A stretch of DNA of 64,000 nt, from contig NZ_VDDA01000008.1 in the NCBI RefSeq assembly GCF_006151805.1, forward strand, positions 1 through 64,000, given 5' to 3'. The stretch comes from Methylobacterium terricola (GTDB lineage: Bacteria; Pseudomonadota; Alphaproteobacteria; Rhizobiales; Beijerinckiaceae). This document shows positions 26,323 through 35,631 of this stretch, piece by piece. How positions within the stretch are numbered: position 1 is the first letter of the stretch; every line of letters starts with the position of its first letter. Below the pieces are notes generated by a model. It did not search any database, was not told where the DNA came from, and saw only the letters and a program-made list of their open reading frames with translations. The position numbers and the translations under genes were made by a program.

Positions 26323-27196
26323 CGTCCCCTTCGCGTCCGCCCCGCCGCGGCGGATCGTGCACCGCCGGACCTTCGGGCTCGGCCTGCTGCTGGCCCCGGG
26401 CCTCCTGATCCTCACCGCCGGGCTGCTGTGGCCGTGCCTGACGATGCTGCAGGTCTCGCTCCAGGACCGCTTCCCCGACCCGACCGGCTATACCCTCGAC
26501 CATTACCGCGCCGTCCTCACCGACGCGTATTACCTGCGCATCATCGGCCGCACCTTCCTGCTCGCCGGCGTGGTCACGCTGCTCACCGCGGTGCTCGGGT
26601 TTCCGGTCGCCTGGTACCTCGCGCGCTCGTCCTCGCGGCGCAAGCACCTGATCTTCCTCGGGATCATCGCGCCGCTGCTCGTCAGCATCATCGTGCGCAC
26701 CCTGGGCTGGACGATCATCCTCGGCAACGAGGGCCTGGTGAACGCGATCTTACGCGGGCTCGGCGTGATCGACGAGCCGCTCAAGCTGATGCAGGGCTTC
26801 TGGAGCGTGGTGCTGGGCATGGTCCACATCCTCCTGCCGTTCATGATCCTCTCGGTCGCCGCGGTGGTCGGCAAGATCGACCGCTCCTGCCTCGAGGCCG
26901 CGACGGTCCTGGGCGCCGATCCGCTGCGCCGCTTCCTCAAGGTCGCCCTGCCGCTCTCGGTCCAGGGCATCGCCTCGGGCTCGGTCATCGTGTTCTGCCT
27001 CACGGTCGGCGCCTTCGTCACCCCGGTGATGCTCGGGCGCGGCCAGGTCAGCGTGCTCGCGGTCACCATCCACGAGCAGATGGTGGTGCTGGTCGACTGG
27101 CCGACCGGAGCCGCGGCCGCGATGATCCTGACCTCCGGCACCCTGGTGGTGCTTGCCGCCTACGGCCTGTTCCTGCGCCGCCACGCCCGCCGCTGA
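26294..27196 (+). CDS. ABC transporter permease (PotB-like, polyamine/opine type)
   Basis: 300 residues with six hydrophobic segments starting at FGLGLLLAPGLLILTAGLLW. The cytoplasmic EAA loop EAATVLGADPLRRFLKVALP is near residue 201 and contacts the ATPase. Fits the binding-protein-dependent permease class that works with PotC-, PotA- and PotD-like partners, which follow here in the order permease, binding protein, ATPase. The start overlaps the SDR gene by 29 bases; no better start exists downstream with the full N-terminal membrane segment. Confidence 0.92.
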   Translation: MSTAVSGSTDVPFASAPPRRIVHRRTFGLGLLLAPGLLILTAGLLWPCLTMLQVSLQDRFPDPTGYTLDHYRAVLTDAYYLRIIGRTFLLAGVVTLLTAVLGFPVAWYLARSSSRRKHLIFLGIIAPLLVSIIVRTLGWTIILGNEGLVNAILRGLGVIDEPLKLMQGFWSVVLGMVHILLPFMILSVAAVVGKIDRSCLEAATVLGADPLRRFLKVALPLSVQGIASGSVIVFCLTVGAFVTPVMLGRGQVSVLAVTIHEQMVVLVDWPTGAAAAMILTSGTLVVLAAYGLFLRRHARR

Positions 27197-27207
27197 GGAG
27201 CACCGTC

Positions 27208-28035
27208 ATGGCCGCCCACGATCTCCCCGCCCCGCCTCTCCGCACGGTGCCCCGCGGCGAGCGCCTGCTCGCGGCCTACGTCGCCCTCGTCATCCTGTTC
27301 CTGGCCCTGCCGGTGCTGATCGTGGTGCCGCTCGCCTTCAGCAGCGACGTGTCGCTCACCTTCCCGCCCCGCGGCGTCTCGCTGCGCTGGTTCGCCAACA
27401 TCTGGGCCCGGCCGGAATTCCTCAGCGCCTTCGCGCTCAGCGCCGCCGTGGCGCTGGTCGCGACCGGGATCTCGATGGTGGCGGGCGTGCTGGCCGCGAT
27501 CGCGTTCGTGCGCCACACGTTTCCCGGCCGCGACGCCCTCCTGATGCTGTTCATGACCCCGCTGGTCTTCCCGGCCATCGTGCTCGCGGCGGCGCTCGCC
27601 CTGGTGATGACGCCGCTCGGGCTGCTGCGCAGCTTCTGGGGCTTGGCGCTGGCCCATGTCGTGCTGACGCTGCCCTACATCCTGCGCACAGCGGTCGCGA
27701 CCCTGTCGGAGATCGACCGCAGCTACCAGGAGGCGGCCCACACGCTCGGGGCCGACCGCTGGCAGGCCTTCCGCCACGTGACGCTGCCGATGCTGCGCCC
27801 GGGCCTCCTGGCCGGCGCGACCTTCGCGCTGATCATCTCGTTCGACGAGTTCACGGTGTCGATGTTCCTGGTCGGCCCCGGCGTGATGACCCTGCCGCTC
27901 GAGATGTACAATTACAGCGAGTTCACCCTCGATCCGACGCTGGCGGCGATCTCGACGGTGCTGCTCGCGCTGACCTGCCTGGCGATCCTGATCATCGAGC
28001 GCCTCGTCGGCCTCGGCAAGCAGTTCGGCGGCTAA
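27208..28035 (+). CDS. ABC transporter permease (PotC-like)
   Basis: 275 residues, six membrane segments beginning LLAAYVALVILFLALPVLIV. EAA loop EAAHTLGADRWQAFRHVTLP lies near residue 175. Pairs with the PotB-like permease 11 bases upstream to form the heterodimeric channel. The start at 27208 follows a GAGGAG site at 27195-27200; the open frame extends upstream but is a shadow of the preceding gene. A hairpin follows its stop at 28049-28082, which could reduce read-through toward, or stabilise mRNA before, the binding-protein gene. Confidence 0.92.
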   Translation: MAAHDLPAPPLRTVPRGERLLAAYVALVILFLALPVLIVVPLAFSSDVSLTFPPRGVSLRWFANIWARPEFLSAFALSAAVALVATGISMVAGVLAAIAFVRHTFPGRDALLMLFMTPLVFPAIVLAAALALVMTPLGLLRSFWGLALAHVVLTLPYILRTAVATLSEIDRSYQEAAHTLGADRWQAFRHVTLPMLRPGLLAGATFALIISFDEFTVSMFLVGPGVMTLPLEMYNYSEFTLDPTLAAISTVLLALTCLAILIIERLVGLGKQFGG

Positions 28036-28048
28036 GTGCGCCTCCTGC

Positions 28049-28082
28049 AACTCCCGCCGCGCCGACGGTGATCGGGAGTTTT
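28049..28082 (+). terminator. Inter-cistronic hairpin with short T-run
   Basis: AACTCCCG and CGGGAGTT form an 8-bp stem around a 16-base loop, followed by two further T residues. It lies between the second permease and the binding-protein gene of one importer. The short T tract makes it a weak terminator or an mRNA-processing/stabilising hairpin that would set different levels of membrane and periplasmic parts. Confidence 0.45.
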
Positions 28083-28135
28083 GCGAGCGACACTCACGCG
28101 CCGCCCTCCGCCCTCCCCTTTCGCGCAGCAACGGG

Positions 28136-29248
28136 ATGCTGAAGACCATGGCCGAGACCGACGACCTCCTTGCCGCCTTCGCGGGCCATCCCCACCGCCG
28201 CTCGCTCCTGAAGGGGCTGGTGGGTGCGGGCGCGGCCGGCACCTCGCTCCTGTCCTTCGCCGAGGCCCTGGCCCAGGCGCCGGCGGCCGATGTCGCCAAG
28301 CTGGTGATCCTGTCCCAGCCCGGCATCGTCCCGGACATCCTGCGCGACGTCACCCTGCCGGCCTTCCGCAAGGAGGCGCCGAAGACCGAGGTGGCGTTCG
28401 AGGCCGCCTCGAACGCCGTCGCCTACCCGAAGATGCTGGCCCAGCGCGGCAACCCGGTGGTCAGCGGCGCGATGGTCAACGACCTGTTCGCCCAGCGCGG
28501 CCTCAACGACAAGATGTGGGCGAAGATCGATCCCGCCCTGGTGCCGAACGCCGCCGCCTTGCCGGCCGGTCTCGTCACGCCCGGCGGCTTCGGCATCCCG
28601 TTCCAGCTGACGCCCTGGGGCATCATGTACAACCCGGACAAGGTCGAGGAGCCGAAATCCTGGACCGACCTCTGGAACCCCAAGTACAAGGGCCGGGTGT
28701 CGATGTGGGATGCCTATTACGACACCTACGTCATGGCGGGCGTCGTCACCGGCAAGGGGCCGAGCGTCGAGGAGGGCATCAAGGCCTGGGCGCCCCACAA
28801 GGAGAATATCGGCGCCTGGGTGAACTCGCCGACCGCCGAGGAGGATCTGGTCCATCGCGGCGAGGTGTGGCTCGCACCGCATTGGGGCTCCTGGACCGCG
28901 ATGGCGAAGTCCCAGGGCAAGAACGTCGCCTTCACCATCCCGAAGGAGGGCGCGGTGCAGTGGACCGGCCACATGCAGCTCTGCGCCGGCTTCTCGCCGG
29001 CGGTGAGCGAGCTGACCCAGCGCTACCTCAACACCTGGCTCTCCGACGAATGCCAGCGCGCCTGGATCGAGCGCGGCTTCTACTCGCCGGCGAGCACCCG
29101 GGTCGCGGTGCCGGACGCCCTCAAGGCCAACCCGGCGATCGTCACGGCGGAGAGCGCGGTGGCCAACCTGGTGCGTCCGGACTTCGTCAAGCTCGGCGCC
29201 GAGATGCCGCGGCTCAAGAACCTGATCGACCGGACGCTCAAGGGCTGA
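28136..29248 (+). CDS. ABC transporter substrate-binding protein (PotD/IdiA-like), Tat signal
   Basis: 370 residues; an ATG four codons later (28148) is an alternative start. The twin-arginine motif HRRSLLKGLVG, with RR at residues 21-22, is followed by a hydrophobic stretch and AEALAQA cleavage region, indicating folded export through Tat. The mature part is an extracellular solute-binding protein of the spermidine/putrescine-iron group (LTPWGIMYNPDKV, SWTDLWNPKYKG). It is flanked by its permeases and ATPase. Its ligand is probably an amino-acid derivative or polyamine given the adjoining M20 peptidase; inferred. Confidence 0.9.
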   Translation: MLKTMAETDDLLAAFAGHPHRRSLLKGLVGAGAAGTSLLSFAEALAQAPAADVAKLVILSQPGIVPDILRDVTLPAFRKEAPKTEVAFEAASNAVAYPKMLAQRGNPVVSGAMVNDLFAQRGLNDKMWAKIDPALVPNAAALPAGLVTPGGFGIPFQLTPWGIMYNPDKVEEPKSWTDLWNPKYKGRVSMWDAYYDTYVMAGVVTGKGPSVEEGIKAWAPHKENIGAWVNSPTAEEDLVHRGEVWLAPHWGSWTAMAKSQGKNVAFTIPKEGAVQWTGHMQLCAGFSPAVSELTQRYLNTWLSDECQRAWIERGFYSPASTRVAVPDALKANPAIVTAESAVANLVRPDFVKLGAEMPRLKNLIDRTLKG

Positions 29249-29256
29249 GGCGCGCG

Positions 29257-30366
<1,110 letters not shown>

Positions 30367-30412
30367 CACCGAGGCGGACCTGCTTGCGCAACTTGCTCGG
30401 GATCGCGGAACG

Positions 30413-31606
30413 ATGACGCTGAACGACCGCGAGCGCGCGGTGCTCGCCTGGCTCGCCGACCGGCACGACGCCATGGCGGATCTCCTCGCCGAGATCGTCG
30501 CGATCGACAGCGGCAGCCGCGACAAGCCGGGGATAGACCGGGTCGGCGCGGTCCTGCGCCGGAGCCTCGCCGGGGCCGGCATCCCGACGCGGGTGATCGC
30601 CCATCCCGATCACGGCGACAACCTCCTCGCCGAGCTGCCGGGGGACGCGCCCGGGGGCCACGCCCTGCTGCTCGGGCACATGGACACGGTGTTTCCCGCC
30701 GGCACCGCCGCCGAGCGGCCGTTCCGGATCGCCGACGGCGTCGCCACGGGTCCGGGCGTCGCCGACATGAAGGCCGGGCTGGTGATGAACCTGTTCGTCG
30801 CCCAGGCCTTCGCGGCGACCGGCGGCGCGCCGATGCCGCTCTCGCTGCTCTGCACCGGCGACGAGGAGATCGCCTCGCCGGCCTCCCGGCCGGTGATCGA
30901 GGCGGCGGCCCGCGGCGCCGCCCTCGTCCTCAACGCCGAACCGGGACGGGCCTCCGGCAACGTCGTGACGCGGCGCAAGGGCGCGCTCTTCCTGCGCGTC
31001 GCGATCACCGGCCGGGCCGCGCATTCGGGCGTCGAGCCCGGCAAGGGCGCGAGCGCGATCGACGCGATGGCCCGCAAGATCCTGAAGCTGCACGCGCTCC
31101 AGGACCTCGCGGCCGGCACCACGGTGAATGTCGGCCTGGCCAGCGGCGGCGTCACCGTCAACACGGTGGCGCCGCAGGCGGGACTCGAGATCGACGTGCG
31201 CTTCCGCGACCACGCCGCGATGCGCGCGGTGCGCCAGGCGATCGAGGCGATCGTCGCCGAGGAGGAGCCGGCAGGCACGCGCGCGCGGATCGTCGACGAT
31301 GCCGGCTTCCTGCCCCTCGTCGAGAGCGAGGCGGGCCAGGCGCTGTTCTCCCTCTACGCAGGGTGCGCCCGCGATATCGGGTTCGCCGTCGAGGGCGAGT
31401 TCACCGGCGGCTCGGCCGACAGCGGGTTCACCGCCTCGGTCGGCGCGCCCACCCTCTGCGCCACCGGCCCGGTCGGCGGCGGCGCCCACACGCCCGAGGA
31501 ATATTGCCGGCTCGACACGATGGTGCCGCGGGCCCAGGCCGCGGCGCTGACGATCCTGCGGGCGCCGTCGTCCCGAGTGCCCCAAACCCAAGTGCCCCTG
31601 GCGTGA
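30413..31606 (+). CDS. M20-family metallopeptidase (carboxypeptidase G2-like)
   Basis: 397 residues. First metal histidine H89 in LLGHMDTVFPAG, bridging aspartate in GPGVADMKAG, glutamate pair in CTGDEEIASP, and late histidine in GGGAHTPEEY. The combination and length match CPG2/glutamate carboxypeptidases, which cut C-terminal glutamate or similar residues from N-acyl conjugates. Unlike most family members it has no obvious signal peptide, so it acts in the cytoplasm on imported material. It sits 46 bases after the ATPase and shares a GTGA overlap with the RpiR regulator. Confidence 0.9.
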   Translation: MTLNDRERAVLAWLADRHDAMADLLAEIVAIDSGSRDKPGIDRVGAVLRRSLAGAGIPTRVIAHPDHGDNLLAELPGDAPGGHALLLGHMDTVFPAGTAAERPFRIADGVATGPGVADMKAGLVMNLFVAQAFAATGGAPMPLSLLCTGDEEIASPASRPVIEAAARGAALVLNAEPGRASGNVVTRRKGALFLRVAITGRAAHSGVEPGKGASAIDAMARKILKLHALQDLAAGTTVNVGLASGGVTVNTVAPQAGLEIDVRFRDHAAMRAVRQAIEAIVAEEEPAGTRARIVDDAGFLPLVESEAGQALFSLYAGCARDIGFAVEGEFTGGSADSGFTASVGAPTLCATGPVGGGAHTPEEYCRLDTMVPRAQAAALTILRAPSSRVPQTQVPLA

Positions 31607-32487
31607 GCACGGCGACGGACCTCGCCGCCGACGCCCCGACCCTGCTCGACCGGCTCGAATCCGGGCGGGAGGCGCTCACCGCCCGGGAGACCGAGATCGC
31701 CCGCTACGTGATCGCCCACTATCCCGAATCCTGCCTCGACAGCGCCTCGGCGATGGCGCGGGCGACGGGGGTGAGCGCCGCGACCGTGGTGCGGCTGTTC
31801 GCCAAGCTCGGCTATGCGAGCTTCCAGGAGGTGCAGCAGGAGGTGCGCCGGGAGGTCTCGCGCAAGCTGCATTCCCCCGCCGAGCGGGTCCGGCTGCCCG
31901 AGGACGGCGTGTCGCAGGGCGAGATCACCGCCCGGACCCTCGAGACCGAGATCGACAACATCCGCGCCACCTTCGCGGCTTTGTCGGATCGCGAGATCGA
32001 GGCGATCGTCGCGCGGCTCTGCGCCGGGCGCGGTCGGATCTACGTCATCGGCGAGAAGAACAGCTTCCCGATCGCCTACTACATCCAGACCCACCTGAAC
32101 CTCTGCCTGCCGGACGTCACGCTGCTCGAGACCGGCGAGGCGCGCATCGCCGACCGCCTGCTGTGGCTCACGCCCGACGACCTTCTGATCGCGATCAGCA
32201 TCCGCCGCTACTCGCCCAACACCACCAGGGCCGCCGCGAGCCTGCGGGAGCTCGGCGGCGACGTGATCGCGCTCACCGACAGCCCGCTCTCGCCGCTCTG
32301 CCCCTACGCCACCCACCGCCTGCTGATCGAGACCCGCAGCCAGTCGGTGTTCGACTCGTTCACGGCGGCGATGAGCCTGTCGGGCCTCATCGTCGGCGCG
32401 GTCGCCCGGCGCCGGCGCGAGGCGATGCTGGAGATCCTGCGCCGGGGCGAGCGGCTGTATGAGACCTTCGGGACGTTTCTGGGCTGA
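31603..32487 (+). CDS. MurR/RpiR-family transcriptional regulator with SIS domain
   Basis: 294 residues from a GTG that overlaps the peptidase stop (GTGA). Residues ~20-90 are the RpiR helix-turn-helix: LTARETEIARYVIAHYPE then GVSAATVVRLFAKLGYASFQE. Residues ~135-270 form a SIS sugar-phosphate-type effector domain (RIYVIGEKNSFPIAYY, ISIRRYSPNT, ITDSPLSPL with local variation). RpiR members beside dipeptide/polyamine importers usually respond to the transported compound or a phosphorylated derivative. Two TTCA...TGAA-type palindromes lie 3-4 kb downstream between the second importer's genes and are likely targets. Confidence 0.92.
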   Translation: MSTATDLAADAPTLLDRLESGREALTARETEIARYVIAHYPESCLDSASAMARATGVSAATVVRLFAKLGYASFQEVQQEVRREVSRKLHSPAERVRLPEDGVSQGEITARTLETEIDNIRATFAALSDREIEAIVARLCAGRGRIYVIGEKNSFPIAYYIQTHLNLCLPDVTLLETGEARIADRLLWLTPDDLLIAISIRRYSPNTTRAAASLRELGGDVIALTDSPLSPLCPYATHRLLIETRSQSVFDSFTAAMSLSGLIVGAVARRRREAMLEILRRGERLYETFGTFLG

Positions 32488-32497
32488 GGCTCCCGCC

Positions 32498-33355
32498 TCA
32501 CGCCGCCGTCAGCTTCTCGATGCCGTAGACCCGGTCGGTGACCACGAGGGCGACGATGGCGATCAGCATCTGCACGGTGCTGACCGCGGCGATCGAGGGA
32601 TCGAACTGGTTCTCCATGTAGCTCAGCATCACCACCGGCAGGGTGTTGGTGGTGGCGCTGCCGAAGAAGAACGACAGGGGCAGGTTGTCGAGGGAGGTCA
32701 GCACCGCGAACAGCCCGCCGGCGAACACCCCCGGGCGCACCAGGGGCAGCGTGGTGTAGCGGAAGGTCTGCCAGCGCGTGGCGCCGAGGACGGCGGACGC
32801 CTCCTCGAGGTCGGGCGGCAGGGCGCGGTAGACCGCCAGGACGGTGCGGGTGACGTAGGGAATGCCCGCCACCGTATGGGCGATCACCAGCGCCGTCAGC
32901 GACAGGCCGAGCGACAGGCTCGCCAGGAAGTAGAGCAGCGCGAGGCCGAGCACGATCGCCGGCACGGTGATCGGCGCGAGGAGGAGGTTGGCGATCACCG
33001 CGGCGAAGGCCGAGCGGGACCGGGCGAGCGCCAGAGCCGCCGGGACGCCGAGCATGGCGGCCAGCACCGTCGAGGCCAGCGCCACCTCGATCGAGACCCA
33101 CATCGCCTCGAGGAACGGCCGGTATTCGAGGATCCGCCAGTACCAGCGCAGGGTGTAGCCGGGGATCGGGAAGGTGATGAACGAGGCCGAGGAGAACGAC
33201 ACCAGCACCACCGCGGCGATCGGCGCCACGATGAAGGCCAGGAACAGGACCACGTAGGCCCCGAGCGCCCAGGCGGCGAGGTTCGGCCGCCGGCGGCGGC
33301 GCAGGGGAACGGGGGCTGGGAGAACGGGGGCTGGGACGGGGGCGGCGCGCGTCAT
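32498..33355 (-). CDS. ABC transporter permease (PotC-like), second importer
   Basis: 285 residues, six membrane segments starting AAWALGAYVVLFLAFIVAPI. EAA-type loop EEASAVLGATRWQTFRYTTLP is visible. Its ATG overlaps the end of the upstream PotB-like permease by four bases. Terminal gene of the -strand ATPase-permease-permease operon and converges on the RpiR gene with only ten bases between stop codons; no terminator hairpin is seen there. Confidence 0.92.
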   Translation of the reverse strand: MTRAAPVPAPVLPAPVPLRRRRRPNLAAWALGAYVVLFLAFIVAPIAAVVLVSFSSASFITFPIPGYTLRWYWRILEYRPFLEAMWVSIEVALASTVLAAMLGVPAALALARSRSAFAAVIANLLLAPITVPAIVLGLALLYFLASLSLGLSLTALVIAHTVAGIPYVTRTVLAVYRALPPDLEEASAVLGATRWQTFRYTTLPLVRPGVFAGGLFAVLTSLDNLPLSFFFGSATTNTLPVVMLSYMENQFDPSIAAVSTVQMLIAIVALVVTDRVYGIEKLTAA

Positions 33356-34272
33356 GCCTTCACTCCCTGGCGGCGCAGGAAACGGGCCTGGATCGCGAGG
33401 CAGATCAGGGCGACGAAGAGCAGGAGGTTGCCCATCGCGGCGGCGAAGCCCGTGTCCTGCGCGACGTTGAACTGCTGGTAGATCAGCACCGAGAGCGTCG
33501 TCACCTTGCCGCCGCCGAGGAGCAGCATGGTGAGGAAGCTGCCGTTGGCGACGACGAAGACCAGGATGCAGCCGGTCGCGACGCCGTCGAGGCTGAGCGG
33601 CAGGGTGATGCGCAGGAAGGTCGCGAGCGGGCCGGCGCCGAGCACCCGCGAGGATTCCTCCAGGCGCCGGTCCACCTGCTGCAGCACCGCCACGATCGAC
33701 AGCACCATGAACGGGATCAGCACGTGGACGAGCGCGACGTAGACCGCCACCGGATCGTCCGCGAGGTTCGCCGGCCGGGCGATCAGGCCCCAATCGTGCA
33801 GGAGCAGCGTCACCGGCCCCTTCCGGGCGAGCAGCACCCGCCAGCCGAAGGTGCGCATGATGATCGAGGTCAGGAGCGGCGCGATCAGCAGGAAGACGAT
33901 CAGCGCGTTCCAGCGCCCGGCATGACGTACCATGAAGTAGGCGACCGGGTAGCCGAGGACGAGGCAGAGCAGCGTCGCGATCGCCCCGACCTTGAGGGTC
34001 TCGGCGAGGATGCCGACGTAGTAGGCGTCCCTGAGGAGCTTGGCGTAGAAGACGACGGGCCCGGCCGTCAGCGCCTGGCCCGTCGCGACGCTGCGCCAGA
34101 CGTTGGTGCCGAGCGGGATGACGAAGAAGAAGCCGAGGAACACGAGGACGGGGATCGTCCAGCGCGAGCGCACCAGGCGGTAGGGCCCGCGCCCGCCGCG
34201 CGCCGGCGCGGCGCTCGCCAGAGCCGGCGCGGGGCGTTCGGCGTCGGCGGTCATCTCGACGTCGGTGATCAT
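33352..34272 (-). CDS. ABC transporter permease (PotB-like), second importer
   Basis: 306 residues from the ATG at 34272. Long N-terminal cytoplasmic segment (~45 residues) before the first membrane segment TIPVLVFLGFFFVIPLG. EAA loop EESSRVLGAGPLATFLRITLP contacts the ATPase. Overlaps by four bases both the ATPase gene upstream and the second permease downstream, so the three are a coupled operon. With the binding protein encoded divergently at 35632 it makes a complete polyamine/opine-type importer. Confidence 0.92.
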   Translation of the reverse strand: MITDVEMTADAERPAPALASAAPARGGRGPYRLVRSRWTIPVLVFLGFFFVIPLGTNVWRSVATGQALTAGPVVFYAKLLRDAYYVGILAETLKVGAIATLLCLVLGYPVAYFMVRHAGRWNALIVFLLIAPLLTSIIMRTFGWRVLLARKGPVTLLLHDWGLIARPANLADDPVAVYVALVHVLIPFMVLSIVAVLQQVDRRLEESSRVLGAGPLATFLRITLPLSLDGVATGCILVFVVANGSFLTMLLLGGGKVTTLSVLIYQQFNVAQDTGFAAAMGNLLLFVALICLAIQARFLRRQGVKA

Positions 34273-35351
34273 GGGGCATCCTGCAGGACGATGGCGCCGT
34301 CGGCCGGCCAAGTCAGGCCGACGCGCCCGTCCGCCGGCACGTCGCGGCGCGACTGGCTGTAGGCGAAGACCGGGCCGGGCTGCCCCGGCACCGCGAGCTC
34401 GTAGGCGAAGTAGCTGCCGCGGAAGACCACGTCCTGCACCCGGGCCGGGATCTCGCCCTCCCCGGCCGGGCGGATCGCCAGGCGCTCGGGCCGCACCGCG
34501 ATCAGCACCCGGCGGCCCGAGGCCAGGGGCTCGTCGGACCGCACGAGGCTCGGGGCGGCCCGGTCGATGTCGAGGGCCACCGCCCAGTCGAACGGACCGG
34601 CCCGGTCCGCGATCGTGCCGGCGAAGATGTTGGCGGTCCCGAGGAATTCCGACACGAAGCGGGTGCGCGGGCGGTCGTAGACCTCGGTCGGCGGGCCGAC
34701 CTGGACGATGCGGCCCTCCGCCATCACGGCGACCCGGTCGCTCATCGTCAGGGCCTCCTCCTGGTCGTGGGTGACGATGATCGAGGTGATGCCGAGCCGC
34801 CGCTGGATCTCGCGCAGCTCGAACTGCATGCGCTCGCGCAGGTTCTTGTCGAGCGCGCCGAGGGGCTCGTCGAGGAGCAGCACCGACGGGTTGGTGACGA
34901 GCGAGCGGGCGAGCGCCACCCGCTGCTGCTGGCCGCCGGAAAGCTGGTGGATCTGCCGGTCCTCGTACTGGCCGAGCCGCACGAGATCGAGCATCCGGCG
35001 CACCTGCACCCGCCGCTCGGCCGCCGGCACGCCGCGCATCTTGAGGCCGTAGGCGACGTTGTCGGCCACGCTCATGTGCGGGAACAGGCTGTAGTTCTGG
35101 AACACCATGCCGAGGCCGCGGCGGTTGGGCGGCAGATCGGTGACGTCGGCGCCGCCGATCAGCACCTGCCCGGTATCGGGCGTCTCGAACCCGGCGATGA
35201 TCCGCAGGGTGGTGGTCTTGCCGCAGCCGGAGGGCCCGAGCAGCGCCAGCATCTCGCCGCCGCCGATCGCCAGCGTCAGCGGCTTGAGGGCCTGGAGCGA
35301 CCCGAAGCTCTTGCTGACCTCGACCAGCGTCAGCGGCACGGCACTCGTCAT
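34269..35351 (-). CDS. ABC transporter ATP-binding protein (PotA-like), second importer
   Basis: 360 residues from MTSAVPLTLVEV. Walker A GPSGCGKT, Q-loop VFQNYSLFPHM, signature LSGGQQQR, Walker B LLLDEPLGALD and THDQEEAL are all present, with a C-terminal TOBE domain (VRPERLAIRP). The frame stays open upstream but family sequence begins here. First gene of the -strand importer operon; its promoter shares a divergent region with the binding-protein gene and two operator-like palindromes. Confidence 0.94.
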   Translation of the reverse strand: MTSAVPLTLVEVSKSFGSLQALKPLTLAIGGGEMLALLGPSGCGKTTTLRIIAGFETPDTGQVLIGGADVTDLPPNRRGLGMVFQNYSLFPHMSVADNVAYGLKMRGVPAAERRVQVRRMLDLVRLGQYEDRQIHQLSGGQQQRVALARSLVTNPSVLLLDEPLGALDKNLRERMQFELREIQRRLGITSIIVTHDQEEALTMSDRVAVMAEGRIVQVGPPTEVYDRPRTRFVSEFLGTANIFAGTIADRAGPFDWAVALDIDRAAPSLVRSDEPLASGRRVLIAVRPERLAIRPAGEGEIPARVQDVVFRGSYFAYELAVPGQPGPVFAYSQSRRDVPADGRVGLTWPADGAIVLQDAP

Positions 35352-35412
35352 CGGCAGGCCCTCGCAGGATCGGAGCGCAGCGGACGGAACGCGTCCGGCC
35401 CGCCCCGGCGCA

Positions 35413-35430
35413 TATTCACTAAAATGAATA
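35413..35430. promoter_or_regulatory. Palindromic operator candidate 1 (RpiR-like)
   Basis: TATTCACTAAAATGAATA has perfect 6-base arms (TATTCA/TGAATA) around CTAAAA. The core ATTCACTA..ATGAA recurs in inverse orientation at 35579. RpiR-family regulators bind A/T-rich TGAA...TTCA palindromes, and an RpiR gene lies 3 kb away; it sits 62 bases upstream of the ATPase start. Confidence 0.55.
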
Positions 35431-35578
35431 AGGATCGTCAAGCGATCTTCGGGGCGTTGCGACCTCCCGTACCGCAAATCGTAAGTCGATGGTCTGATCT
35501 CTGGAAGTTATAATTTTGAGCAACTGGCGATTTCATGGGCATTCAGGCAGTTTGTCGTCGGCGCCGGGTTGTGTGCCC

Positions 35579-35594
35579 GTTCATGATAGTGAAT
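35579..35594. promoter_or_regulatory. Palindromic operator candidate 2 (RpiR-like)
   Basis: GTTCATGATAGTGAAT; its reverse complement ATTCACTATCATGAAC matches candidate 1 at 13 of 16 positions. It sits about 38 bases upstream of the binding-protein start, so the pair brackets the divergent promoters of one importer. Confidence 0.55.
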
Positions 35595-35631
35595 ATTCGC
35601 GCCGACACAGACCGAGCGAGGGAGCCGGTTC

